64,000 nucleotides of DNA from a virus. The notes under the pieces were generated by a model, which saw only the letters and a list, made by a program, of their open reading frames with translations, was not told the origin of the DNA and made no database searches. The first letter of the stretch is position 1. Each line of letters starts with the position of its first letter. The stretch is taken from the IMG/VR virus record IMGVR_UViG_3300044796_000222, positions 29,014 to 93,013 of that record; one strand, written 5' to 3'. The translations under genes were made by a program, and so were the position numbers. Shown here piece after piece: positions 56,320 to 64,000 of the stretch.

Positions 56320-56721
56320 ATGAACGAGAACATCTTCGCATTCGCGACCCGCAACAAGATCCGCTTCGACTCCGTGAAGGGGCAGATCACCGTCGAGCAG
56401 CTCTGGGACGTCCCGCTCCGCTCCACCGACGGCTTCAATCTCGACGCGGTTGCCAAGGCGGCCAACAAGACGCTCAAGGACGCGACCGAGGAGAGTTTCG
56501 TTGCGACGACCCGAACGGCAGCGCACGACCGCCTGGAGGTCACGCTGGACGTTGTGAAGCACGTCATCGAAGCCAAGCTCGCCGACGAGGCGGCGGCGAA
56601 GAAGCGCGCCGACAACAAGATCGAGAAGGAGAAACTCCTGAAGATCCTCGCCGAGAAGCAGGACGGGAAACTGTCGGACCTCTCGGAACGAGAGCTTCAG
56701 CGGCGCATCGCTGCGCTGTAG
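56320..56721 (+). CDS. Conserved phage protein (KGxxxVEDLWD family)
   Basis: The 133-residue product has FAFATRNKIRFDSVKGQITV, EQLWDVPLRSTDGFNLDAVA, EESFVATTRTAAHDRLEVTL, DVVKHVIEAKLADEAAAKKR and ELQRRIAAL. This N-to-C order of motifs is that of a very widespread uncharacterised phage protein, found in many siphophages and myophages. It has a probable coiled-coil middle. GGAG lies nine bases before the ATG. The terminator follows 20 bases after the stop. Confidence 0.82.
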   Translation: MNENIFAFATRNKIRFDSVKGQITVEQLWDVPLRSTDGFNLDAVAKAANKTLKDATEESFVATTRTAAHDRLEVTLDVVKHVIEAKLADEAAAKKRADNKIEKEKLLKILAEKQDGKLSDLSERELQRRIAAL

Positions 56722-56740
56722 GAGCGATCAGGTACACTCA

Positions 56741-56775
56741 GGCGTCGCGGGGAGACTCGCGGCGCCTTTGTTTTT
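56741..56775 (+). terminator. Rho-independent terminator after recombination block
   Basis: GGCGTCGCG (56741-56749) pairs with CGCGGCGCC (56758-56766): eight Watson-Crick pairs and one T-G wobble with an 8-base loop. It is followed by TTTGTTTTT to 56775. It closes the transcription unit starting at 47816/54104. The last small gene at 56789 begins right after it and may be read through. Confidence 0.8.
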
Positions 56776-56788
56776 GAAGGAGACCGAC

Positions 56789-57070
56789 GTGACCGACCAC
56801 CTACCGCCGCAGCGCTACGCCCTCTGGCACCTCGCGACCGAGTGGCCGAACGAGGACGGCGAGTTCGTCGGAGCGCGCCTGGTCCCGCTGTCCTGCGGGC
56901 ACAGCATCGTGGTCGGAGCAGCGTTCGTCAAGAATCGGAAGCGGGAGTGGAAGTGCCTCACCTGCCGGAACAAGGCGAGAGATGCGATCAGGGCGGAGAG
57001 TCGAGCGGCGGTGGACATGACGCCGGTGGACGTGGAAGTCGTGGTGACCAGGAAGGGCGGTCCGCCGTGA
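56789..57070 (+). CDS. Zinc-site small protein
   Basis: The GTG at 56789 has GAAGGAG nine bases upstream, so it was preferred over an earlier in-frame start inside the terminator. The 93-residue product has VPLSCGHSIVVGAAFVKNRK and REWKCLTCRNKARDAIRAES, a CGH ... CxxC zinc site. It lies just after the terminator, which may control its expression. No family is recognised. Confidence 0.72.
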   Translation: MTDHLPPQRYALWHLATEWPNEDGEFVGARLVPLSCGHSIVVGAAFVKNRKREWKCLTCRNKARDAIRAESRAAVDMTPVDVEVVVTRKGGPP

Positions 57071-57072
57071 CG

Positions 57073-57603
57073 CTACGGGAGGTGAGTCCAGGTATGACGC
57101 ATTATGACGCGCGATACGCTGCGTCTGGACATTCCAATATCTGATGCGATAACGCGCGCAATATCACCGCCCGCTGCGCGCTGTCGTATGATCGCGACCA
57201 TACTATCAGTGAGGCGAGCACGCGGATTTAGTTCACCCTTCACTGGACGACTATACGTTCGCCCCTTCCGGGCGCAGTCTTTGTTGTTGTCCGCTGCCGT
57301 ACCAGCGAACAGGTGCGCCGGATTAGCGCATGGCGGGTTATCACAGCGATGGCAGACGAACAGCCCGTCGATCGCGACGCCAGAGAGGGCCATCGCAACT
57401 CGGTGAGCGCTCAGCGCTTTGCCTGCGCACACAAATTGGCCGTACCCACATGTATCCAAATGCCCTGTCCACGGCCAACAGGCGTCGTGACCACCACTGT
57501 TGTCCACGCGCGACCAAAGCACGCACGCCATTGAGCAGTAGAATCTACTGATGGACATATCGTGGGTTGCGCCACAACACTTGCATGCATATACTTTCGA
57601 CAT
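57073..57603 (-). CDS. HNH endonuclease with C-terminal HTH
   Basis: This 176-residue homing endonuclease (ATG 57603, AAAGGA upstream) has an N-terminal zinc knuckle (CKCCGATHDMSISRFYCSMA). Then comes the HNH core: CWPWTGHLDTCGYGQFVCAG, SAHRVAMALSGVAIDG, FVCHRCDNPPCANPAHLFAG, TAADNNKDCARKGRTY. The C-terminal RLTDSMVAIIRQRAAGGDIA ... DIGMSRRSVSRVIMRHTWTH is an HTH target-reader. The same two-domain plan as 32730-33275 suggests one homing-gene type copied in this phage family. It converges on the plus block end at 57070. Confidence 0.88.
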   Translation of the reverse strand: MSKVYACKCCGATHDMSISRFYCSMACVLWSRVDNSGGHDACWPWTGHLDTCGYGQFVCAGKALSAHRVAMALSGVAIDGLFVCHRCDNPPCANPAHLFAGTAADNNKDCARKGRTYSRPVKGELNPRARLTDSMVAIIRQRAAGGDIARVIASDIGMSRRSVSRVIMRHTWTHLP

Positions 57604-57669
57604 CGGCGGTCCTTTCGCTGGTCGGGTCCCGGACGTTGACGCGTCGCGGGGCCGCTTTCGTTTGTGTGG

Positions 57670-57697
57670 ATGGTAGCAGAGCGAAAGATCGGATCAA
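57670..57697 (-). promoter_or_regulatory. Promoter of HNH gene
   Basis: On the minus strand, TTGATC (57697-57692), a 16-base spacer and TACCAT (57675-57670), about 66 bases before the HNH ATG. The spacing agrees with other sites in the window though the -10 differs from the xAxGTT type. Confidence 0.45.
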
Positions 57698-58057
57698 GTG
57701 AACCCGATGCGCTACGTCTTCTGAGGCGTGGCCGATCCTAGCCTCTCCGTCCGACCGCTTCGTCTGCTCTCGACCATCGGGAGAGTCTCGTTCTGCGGTT
57801 GGTTCTCGCCAAGGGGGCACCTGGCGTCGCCGAGACTCCCGAAGGGTCCCCCGGAAGGGCCACCGGAGGTGCGATCTCGCGCACTCAGGCTTCTTCGGGC
57901 GGAGTGGCTTTGAGAAGCGGCCACCTCTCTGCGAGGTAAGACGATTCGGTCGCCTACCGGCGGTCTTTCTACGCGCGCGATCCGGACACACCGCAGAGTT
58001 TGCGTCAAGCCGGATCAATTTCGTAGCACAAATGCGCCGCAGAGTGGCAGTTCAGCC

Positions 58058-58141
58058 TATCCCGGTTGGGATATATCCCGTTCGGGATAGTAGGTTTTCT
58101 ATCTCGGTTGGGATAACCGCAACGCTATCTCTGTCGGGATA
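58058..58141. repeat. Four-copy palindrome array TATCYC-N4-GGGATA
   Basis: Four 16-base palindromes with arms TATCCC or TATCTC and GGGATA: 58058-58073 (spacer GGTT), 58074-58089 (GTTC), 58100-58115 (GGTT), 58126-58141 (TGTC). The first two are directly adjacent; the others start 26 bases apart. Arm identity is complete except C to T at one position in copies 3 and 4. This is the form of an operator or iteron array for a dimeric protein. No other copies were noticed in the window. Confidence 0.85.
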
Positions 58142-58207
58142 GCTGAGGCCCATCGATCTGGCTCGCGAACGAAATCGTTGACAGAGAGGCGCATTTGTGC
58201 ATCGCCC

Positions 58208-58963
58208 CTACCTAACCGCTCCAGCCACGCCCCTCGCCGCCATTTTTCCAAGCGCGAACGCGTTCCCGTCCACGATCTCCGCCCCCGGCGGCGGCGTCCC
58301 CTCCTGTGGGCCGTCGAACTTCGGCTGCTCCTGCCTCTGCGCCGCCTCCTGAGCGCTCTTCGTCTCAGTGAGTCCCTCGGTCGCAGCGACCATCTCGTCG
58401 GCTCTCGCAGGTCGCGCTGGCGCCACGTACACCTCGACGGGGCGAAGGATCATCGCCCCCGGCTTCGGGCGATCGCGAGCCGTCATCTTCGCCCGCACGA
58501 TCTCCGCGATGCCAACTCCGACACCCAAAAAGAAACTGTCGCGCCAGTTCGCGTTCTCGCCGCCGCCGCTCCACACCGAGAACGACACGGGCACGCGCAG
58601 CCCGTCCACCACTTTCGCAAGTCGAGCGTACAGCGCCGTCGCCGCGTCCCGCTGGCTCTCGGTTCCTCGGAAGAAACAGTGGAGTTTGCCGTGTCGATGC
58701 TGGACCATCAGGTCGGCGCCGCAGAACATGGCGCTGGCCTCTGCGATCATCCCCTGCCAACGTTTTGGGCTCACCAGCACCGGCTCGCGGTCAACCTCGA
58801 CGTCTTGCTTGGCGGCGTTGGTGACGTCGGCGTCGTCCAGCGCGAACTCCGCCATGATGCGCTCAGCCGCCTTCGCAGCCGCCTTCGCCTCGTGGGCGCC
58901 GGCACGCTTGGCGAGACGCTTCAGATGCAGAACCTTGCGAGCCGCAGCGGACCTCGACTTCAC
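58208..58963 (-). CDS. DUF2786-like protein
   Basis: The GTG at 58963 overlaps the previous stop (GTGA). The 251-residue product has HLKRLAKRAGAHEAKAAAKA, AERIMAEFALDDADV, the DUF2786 pattern (short helical repeat with HEAxxAxxxAxxLM). Then KRWQGMIAEASAMFCGADLM, VSFSVWSGGGENANWRDSFF, LGVGVGIAEIV follow as in associated phage proteins. The C-terminal ~45 residues are Pro/Gln-rich. It is the last gene of the minus operon, next to the palindrome array. Function unknown. Confidence 0.75.
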   Translation of the reverse strand: MKSRSAAARKVLHLKRLAKRAGAHEAKAAAKAAERIMAEFALDDADVTNAAKQDVEVDREPVLVSPKRWQGMIAEASAMFCGADLMVQHRHGKLHCFFRGTESQRDAATALYARLAKVVDGLRVPVSFSVWSGGGENANWRDSFFLGVGVGIAEIVRAKMTARDRPKPGAMILRPVEVYVAPARPARADEMVAATEGLTETKSAQEAAQRQEQPKFDGPQEGTPPPGAEIVDGNAFALGKMAARGVAGAVR

Positions 58964-59154
58964 TGGTGCTCGCACTTGTGGCAGCGCCGATGCGCGCGCC
59001 TGAACGTGCCCAGCGACATCGTATAGGTGCCAACAACGTCCAGCGTCCCTTTCGCTATGGGCCGTCCGCACACCGTCAGGAACTCACCAGGCTTCGAGTG
59101 GTCGAGCAGGTGGACGACTGGATCGCTACTATCGTCGTGAACGCTGGCGCCCAT
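58960..59154 (-). CDS. Zinc mini-protein (VHLL...CGR...CxxC type)
   Basis: This 64-residue product has PVVHLLDHSKPGEFLTVCGR, a valine/threonine-rich middle and RRCHKCEHQ. The H, CGR and CxxC order matches the proteins at 34475 and 47612, a recurrent phage zinc mini-protein. It is coupled to both neighbours by overlaps. Confidence 0.75.
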   Translation of the reverse strand: MGASVHDDSSDPVVHLLDHSKPGEFLTVCGRPIAKGTLDVVGTYTMSLGTFRRAHRRCHKCEHQ

Positions 59155-59702
59155 TACCTTCGCCTCACAATCTCAATCTTCACGCCGTACTTCGGCAAGC
59201 GCACTTGCTCCACTTCGTAGTGAACCAGATGGTCGTGCCTGTCGTCCACGCCGAGCCAGCGCGCCACGCCGTCGATGACGTGTTTCGCTGCGTCGAAGCG
59301 GTTCGTCGGGTCCACCGGCATCGGAGCGTAGCGTGTGATCATCACGTCGAGCGCCGGCTTGACCGCGTGCTTTCGCGCCGCCGCCGCTTTCGCTGCGATG
59401 AGCAGTTCGCGCGGGAAGTCTTTCAGGATCTTCGTCGGCCACCCGAACTTCTGCCCGAGTGCGCGGACGATCGTGATGACCTGGCCCTTCCCTTCCTTGG
59501 CGGTATTCGTCCACGAACGATGGTCGTTGCTGACCGTGCGGAGGTAGAGACCGAACGTTGCGACAATCGGAAGCGCATCGGTTCCACGGATGGACTCTGG
59601 AAGGAACTCCTTCGGCGTCTCGGCCTTCTTCTCGGCTTTCTGCTTCTTCGGTTTCCGGCGCACCTTGACGCCGAGGGAGAGGACTTCGTCGATGCTAGGC
59701 AT
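59154..59702 (-). CDS. RusA-like Holliday junction resolvase
   Basis: The ATG at 59702 gives 182 residues; the longer frame reads through a neighbour. The C-terminal half has VMITRYAPMPVDPTNRFDAA, KHVIDGVARWLGVDDRHDHL and VHYEVEQVRLPKYGVKIEIV. RusA enzymes share the order PxxDxDNxxKxxxDAL ... DDxxI, with three Asp binding metal; here Asp at DPTN, the RFDAAKHVID helix and the VDDRHD pair fill those places. It would resolve branched DNA, fitting the recombination genes on the other strand. The N-terminal ~40 residues are Lys-rich. Confidence 0.65.
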   Translation of the reverse strand: MPSIDEVLSLGVKVRRKPKKQKAEKKAETPKEFLPESIRGTDALPIVATFGLYLRTVSNDHRSWTNTAKEGKGQVITIVRALGQKFGWPTKILKDFPRELLIAAKAAAARKHAVKPALDVMITRYAPMPVDPTNRFDAAKHVIDGVARWLGVDDRHDHLVHYEVEQVRLPKYGVKIEIVRRR

Positions 59703-60039
59703 CTGAAGCCTTGTGCATGTCGATCGCCTCGATGAGACCTTCCGTGTACCCCTGCCATCCACGACACCACTTCGACCGGCACGAGCAAAGGTCGCCGCGT
59801 GCGATGCCCCACCACGGACAGAGGCGCGTCCGTCGATGAGAGAGTGCGTAGGTGACACTGTGCGGCCGCGCGGCCTTGAGAGCGCGACGGGCCGGCCTCT
59901 TCCCATGCGCGTACGGCGGATAGGGCGACGAGCCGCCAGCTCGGCCCATCCCGCGCACCAACACCTCATCGCGGCGCCACCAGCGACGATCGCGCGCGTC
60001 GTGTCGAGCCTCGATGCGCTCGCGTTTGCTGCGTCTCAC
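59695..60039 (-). CDS. Zinc-binding basic protein
   Basis: The 114-residue product is Arg-rich (MRRSKRERIEARHDARDRRW) and ends with RTRLCPWWGIARGDLCSCRS, KWCRGWQGYTEGLIEAI. The C-terminal Cys/Trp cluster looks like a zinc site. It overlaps the resolvase gene by 8 bases and the upstream gene by ATGA. No family is recognised. Confidence 0.65.
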   Translation of the reverse strand: MRRSKRERIEARHDARDRRWWRRDEVLVRGMGRAGGSSPYPPYAHGKRPARRALKAARPHSVTYALSHRRTRLCPWWGIARGDLCSCRSKWCRGWQGYTEGLIEAIDMHKASDA

Positions 60040-60266
60040 GCCTTCACCTTACACCTTGCGCAGAAGTCCTGCCTCATGCCTGACGGACTGTCCTTTTCGT
60101 GGACCTTACGCCATCCAGGCACGGCCTTCCCGTCCAGAAACCATGACGGCGGCGGACCGTTCCGGCCGATGATGCGAGCGGTGCCGCAGTTGTCGCAAAT
60201 GATTCGCGGATCGCCATCGGCGATGCCGAGTCCACCAAGGGCAGCCGTACCAGTTCTGTACGTCAC
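60036..60266 (-). CDS. Zinc-ribbon small protein
   Basis: The 76-residue product has PRIICDNCGTARIIGRNGPP and a C-terminal MRQDFCARCKVKA; two CxxC pairs about 45 residues apart form a zinc ribbon, typical of small phage proteins. Overlaps (ATGA-type) join it to both neighbours. Confidence 0.7.
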   Translation of the reverse strand: MTYRTGTAALGGLGIADGDPRIICDNCGTARIIGRNGPPPSWFLDGKAVPGWRKVHEKDSPSGMRQDFCARCKVKA

Positions 60267-60880
60267 GACTTCGCCTCGCCTTCGGTTGCTGCGTTGGTCG
60301 GGGCGGGAGGATAGGGTGCTAGCATCGTAGACGTGCCGTTAGCCAGTTCTTGTATCCGCTCAAAATCGAGAGCGCTGTATGGCAATTCGTCCGATCGTTT
60401 GATGGCGCCAGCGCAGTACGATTCGATGCACGAGAGCAGATGATCCGACCTCGATGCTTGCTCTACCGCCGCGTCCCTGTCTGCCGCGAGTTGCGCGCTG
60501 ACCTTCTCGGCGACGACGAGTAGCGCCTCCGAAATGGATCGCAGACGCTCCGCCGCGCCCCTGTCGCGCTCGGCGGCGGCGAGCCTCGATTCAATCTCGC
60601 GCAGCTCGCGAACGCGTTGCAGATAGTTGATCGTCGACGTCGGTTGACCCTCGACGGTGCCGCCAGCCTCGTGAACGACGGCGACCTCGATAGCGTGCGC
60701 GGCTGCCGTGAACTCGGCGATCTGGCTGGTGAGGGCGTCGACCATTTCCATAATGAAACGGAGCGTCGGCACCCGAATCATGATGCCGGTGGCGCGGATA
60801 TCTAGTCCTTCGGCCAGCGTCTCGCGCACATCGTCCATAAGTTTGGCATCCGCATCCACCCCCTTCACCTCGCTCGTCAT
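60263..60880 (-). CDS. Coiled-coil protein, unknown
   Basis: The 205-residue product is nearly all helical: a VPTLRFIMEMVDALTSQIAE start, then LQRVRELREIESRLAAAERD and a SAQLAADRDAAVEQASRSDH stretch. The last ~25 residues are Pro/Ala-rich. It overlaps the next gene by ATGA. No family is recognised. Confidence 0.7.
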   Translation of the reverse strand: MTSEVKGVDADAKLMDDVRETLAEGLDIRATGIMIRVPTLRFIMEMVDALTSQIAEFTAAAHAIEVAVVHEAGGTVEGQPTSTINYLQRVRELREIESRLAAAERDRGAAERLRSISEALLVVAEKVSAQLAADRDAAVEQASRSDHLLSCIESYCAGAIKRSDELPYSALDFERIQELANGTSTMLAPYPPAPTNAATEGEAKS

Positions 60881-61221
60881 CGGGGCTCCTTTGCGGCGTT
60901 CACCTTCGCGTCGATCGCGTCGAGGATTGGTCCGATGCTGTCGATGTAGTCGACGGTGCCGACGTAGGACGCGATCTGGTCAAGCCGTCGCAGAGACAAG
61001 TCGAGCGCCTGGTCGCGCCCTATGGCATCGCGCTTCAGCGTGGCCAGTTCCTCCGCCTGCGCGTCGACGAGGGCGAGTTTTTCGGTGAGGGCATCGATGG
61101 TCGCGAGCAGTCTCCGCGCGTCTCCGACGCAGCTTCCGGGCGTAACGTAGTGGTCCGTCTCGTACCACGGGCGGAGCGTTGCAACCTCGCTCGCGGTCAG
61201 CGGCCTCGTCTCGCCTGTCAT
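60877..61221 (-). CDS. Coiled-coil protein, unknown
   Basis: The ATG at 61221 overlaps the previous stop (ATGA). The 114-residue product is helical (ATIDALTEKLALVDAQAEEL, LDQIASYVGTVDYIDSIGPI) with an ATLRPWYETDHYVTPG start. It resembles small phage coiled-coil proteins. No family is recognised. Confidence 0.68.
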   Translation of the reverse strand: MTGETRPLTASEVATLRPWYETDHYVTPGSCVGDARRLLATIDALTEKLALVDAQAEELATLKRDAIGRDQALDLSLRRLDQIASYVGTVDYIDSIGPILDAIDAKVNAAKEPR

Positions 61222-61562
61222 TGGCCCCTCGCTTTGAAGTCTGTCTTTGCCAGGAACGCGCGAGCCGCCTCGGCCGTCGCGCATGCCTCAGCGGTGCTGT
61301 AGTAATTACTGCCGCTCAATCCACCGAGGAGCGCTGAACGCAGGATCGCGCGGGCCTCGTCGGTCTCGGCAGCCGCGTTGATTTCGTGCTGCTCTGCACG
61401 TTGCAGCGCGACCCGAAGATGATTGTTCGCAGCCGCCTGCGCGTCGAGCGCATCAAGCAGCGCGATTGCTGTCGTGCCGCTCATGGTGACGTCGTGCCAT
61501 CCGGCGCCGCGTCGGTCGTTGATGCTTTTTCTCAGCGCGGCGATGTCTAGGGGCGGGGTCAT
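61218..61562 (-). CDS. Coiled-coil protein, unknown
   Basis: This 114-residue Ala-rich helical protein (LLDALDAQAAANNHLRVALQ, EINAAAETDEARAILRSALL) follows the gene above in the operon and overlaps both neighbours. No family is recognised. Confidence 0.66.
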   Translation of the reverse strand: MTPPLDIAALRKSINDRRGAGWHDVTMSGTTAIALLDALDAQAAANNHLRVALQRAEQHEINAAAETDEARAILRSALLGGLSGSNYYSTAEACATAEAARAFLAKTDFKARGQ

Positions 61563-62065
61563 GGCGACACCGCGGCTTGCTCGATCTCTTCACCGTCATC
61601 GTCATCGTCATCGTCATCGTCATAGACGGGACACTTCCGACCGTAGACGCGCAGATATCGATCGTTGGATTCCGGCACCTCCGCGAATCGAGTCTCGACG
61701 CCACCCTCGTAGGTCGCCTCGTACTCCCAGCCGCCCTCGTCGATCGACTCTACGTCGAACCGTGCGAGCGGATACATCGCGGCGAGCTTGGCGAAGATCG
61801 GACGCGGCACACCGTTCGCCGTTTGAAACGTGAACATGAACCGACGCGAATCAACGCCGCGATCGATGCGTTCCTTACGATCGTCGGGCATCAATTCGTC
61901 GAGCGATACGCGGCTCCATTCGTAGTTCCACGTTCCTCCGCGTTGAACGACGAGCATTTGGCCGTTACTATGGCGCGGACGCTCGATGACCAATAATTCT
62001 TCGCGATCGGATTTCCTAAGCACAACCATCGCTTCGACAGGCGGCCAGATGTTCGGTTGTGTCAT
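61559..62065 (-). CDS. Protein with acidic (poly-Asp) tail
   Basis: The 168-residue product has an N-terminal beta domain (VEAMVVLRKSDREELLVIER, GGTWNYEWSRVSLDEL), then a RPIFAKLAAMYPLARFDVES, GGWEYEATYEGGVETR segment like uncharacterised phage proteins with an F..L...yP...f...y.deGGw pattern. The C-terminal region has a run of nine Asp, coded by a GATGAC repeat at 61595-61624. It overlaps both neighbours. Confidence 0.72.
   Translation of the reverse strand: MTQPNIWPPVEAMVVLRKSDREELLVIERPRHSNGQMLVVQRGGTWNYEWSRVSLDELMPDDRKERIDRGVDSRRFMFTFQTANGVPRPIFAKLAAMYPLARFDVESIDEGGWEYEATYEGGVETRFAEVPESNDRYLRVYGRKCPVYDDDDDDDDDGEEIEQAAVSP
61595..61624. repeat. Hexanucleotide microsatellite GTCATC x5
   Basis: Five near-perfect copies of GTCATC on the plus strand (last copy GTCATA) run in frame with the gene on the minus strand, coding Asp-Asp pairs. 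Copy number could change by slippage without shifting the frame. Confidence 0.8.
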
Positions 62066-62249
62066 CTCTTCCTCGGTTCAACAGGCACGACGCGGGCGAA
62101 CTTTCGGTCCTGCGGAGCATAGTTGCCGTCGATTGCGTCCTGCGCAAGTTCACGCGTCAGGAAAGTCTCGCCGACGCCTGGGAACCAGACGCGTTGCCAG
62201 CCGCCTTCGCAGCCGCGCGGGGAGACGCGGAGCTCGACTGCGAAGGATG

Positions 62250-62253
<4 letters not shown>
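62062..62253 (-). CDS. Hypothetical small protein
   Basis: The 63-residue product is beta-rich (SFAVELRVSPRGCEGGWQRV, FPGVGETFLTRELAQDAIDG). ATGA overlaps link it to both neighbours. No family is recognised. Confidence 0.68.

Positions 62254-64000
<1,747 letters not shown>

Larger units (their letters stand above)
57604..58207. other. Non-coding region with structured DNA
   Basis: This ~600-base gap between the minus operon end (58208) and the HNH gene has only Arg-rich shadow frames. Contents: the HNH promoter at 57670-57697; a GC-rich stretch around 57817-57872 with possible hairpins; and a four-palindrome array at 58058-58141. In a genome this compact, such a gap likely holds an origin, a control site or an integration site. 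No AT-rich unwinding region or att-like core is evident beyond the palindromes. Confidence 0.6.

Noticed and set aside
57545-58018. 157-residue minus-strand frame in the non-coding gap
   Set aside because: Arg/Pro-rich, overlaps the HNH start, no ribosome site and no relation to any family.
58058-58141. CRISPR array
   Set aside because: Repeats are 16-base palindromes with 0-10 base intervals, far too short and close for repeat-spacer units, and no cas gene is near.
58178-58183. TTGACA on the plus strand after the palindromes as a promoter
   Set aside because: No acceptable -10 at 15-18 bases and no plus-strand gene follows.

Overview
The window is part of a double-stranded DNA tailed-phage genome, or a prophage or phage contig, with a contractile tail. 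It has high GC (judged by eye at about 60%), very dense gene packing and mostly stop/start overlaps of 1-4 bases. Genes run in long one-direction blocks. The virion module follows the order and families of phage Mu (DUF935 portal, gpI-type protease, DUF1320, gpG, sheath, tube, gpN, gpP, gp45, gp46, gp47, gp48). No Mu transposase, integrase, DNA polymerase or rRNA/tRNA gene is seen, and no lysis gene can be named with confidence. The host cannot be identified. The -35-like TTGACA/TTGACG boxes suggest use of a bacterial housekeeping sigma factor.

Layout. (A) 1-24666, minus: virion operon, in transcription order fibre-like protein, TerS, TerL, portal, protease, decoration protein, capsid, connector/tail-completion genes, sheath, tube, chaperone, tape measure, baseplate hub, spike, gp46, baseplate J and gp48, which runs off the left edge. 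(B) 24899-33275, plus: small unknown genes, a TnpB element inserted in a DUF2493-like gene, two RNA ligases of different families and an HNH endonuclease. (C) 33288-38488, minus: small genes including a GroES-like co-chaperonin and a nuclease-less copy of the TerL ATPase domain. (D) 38536-39084, plus: one AT-hook basic protein with its own promoter and terminator. (E) 39137-42773, minus: ribbon-helix-helix protein, radical SAM protein and small zinc proteins. (F) 42913-57070, plus: about 30 genes, including an SMC/RecF-like ATPase, a YqaJ exonuclease, a likely annealing protein (recombination module, interrupted by an HNH gene) and a 717-residue DUF2135-type protein. (G) 57073-64000, minus: HNH gene, a 600-bp non-coding region with four near-identical palindromes, then a small-gene operon with a RusA-like resolvase and a hexanucleotide-repeat gene.

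The accessory half seems devoted to DNA recombination (ATPase, exonuclease, annealing protein, resolvase), RNA repair (two ligases), protein folding (GroES with host GroEL) and regulation. Eight promoter-like sites share one architecture, TTGACR (once TTGATC), 15-17 bases, then a -10 of mostly xAxGTT type, and sit at operon heads. The strongest leads are the degenerate TerL paralogue, the radical SAM protein with a HATNSSSSHS N-terminus, the tandem RNA ligases, the palindrome array and the TnpB insertion.
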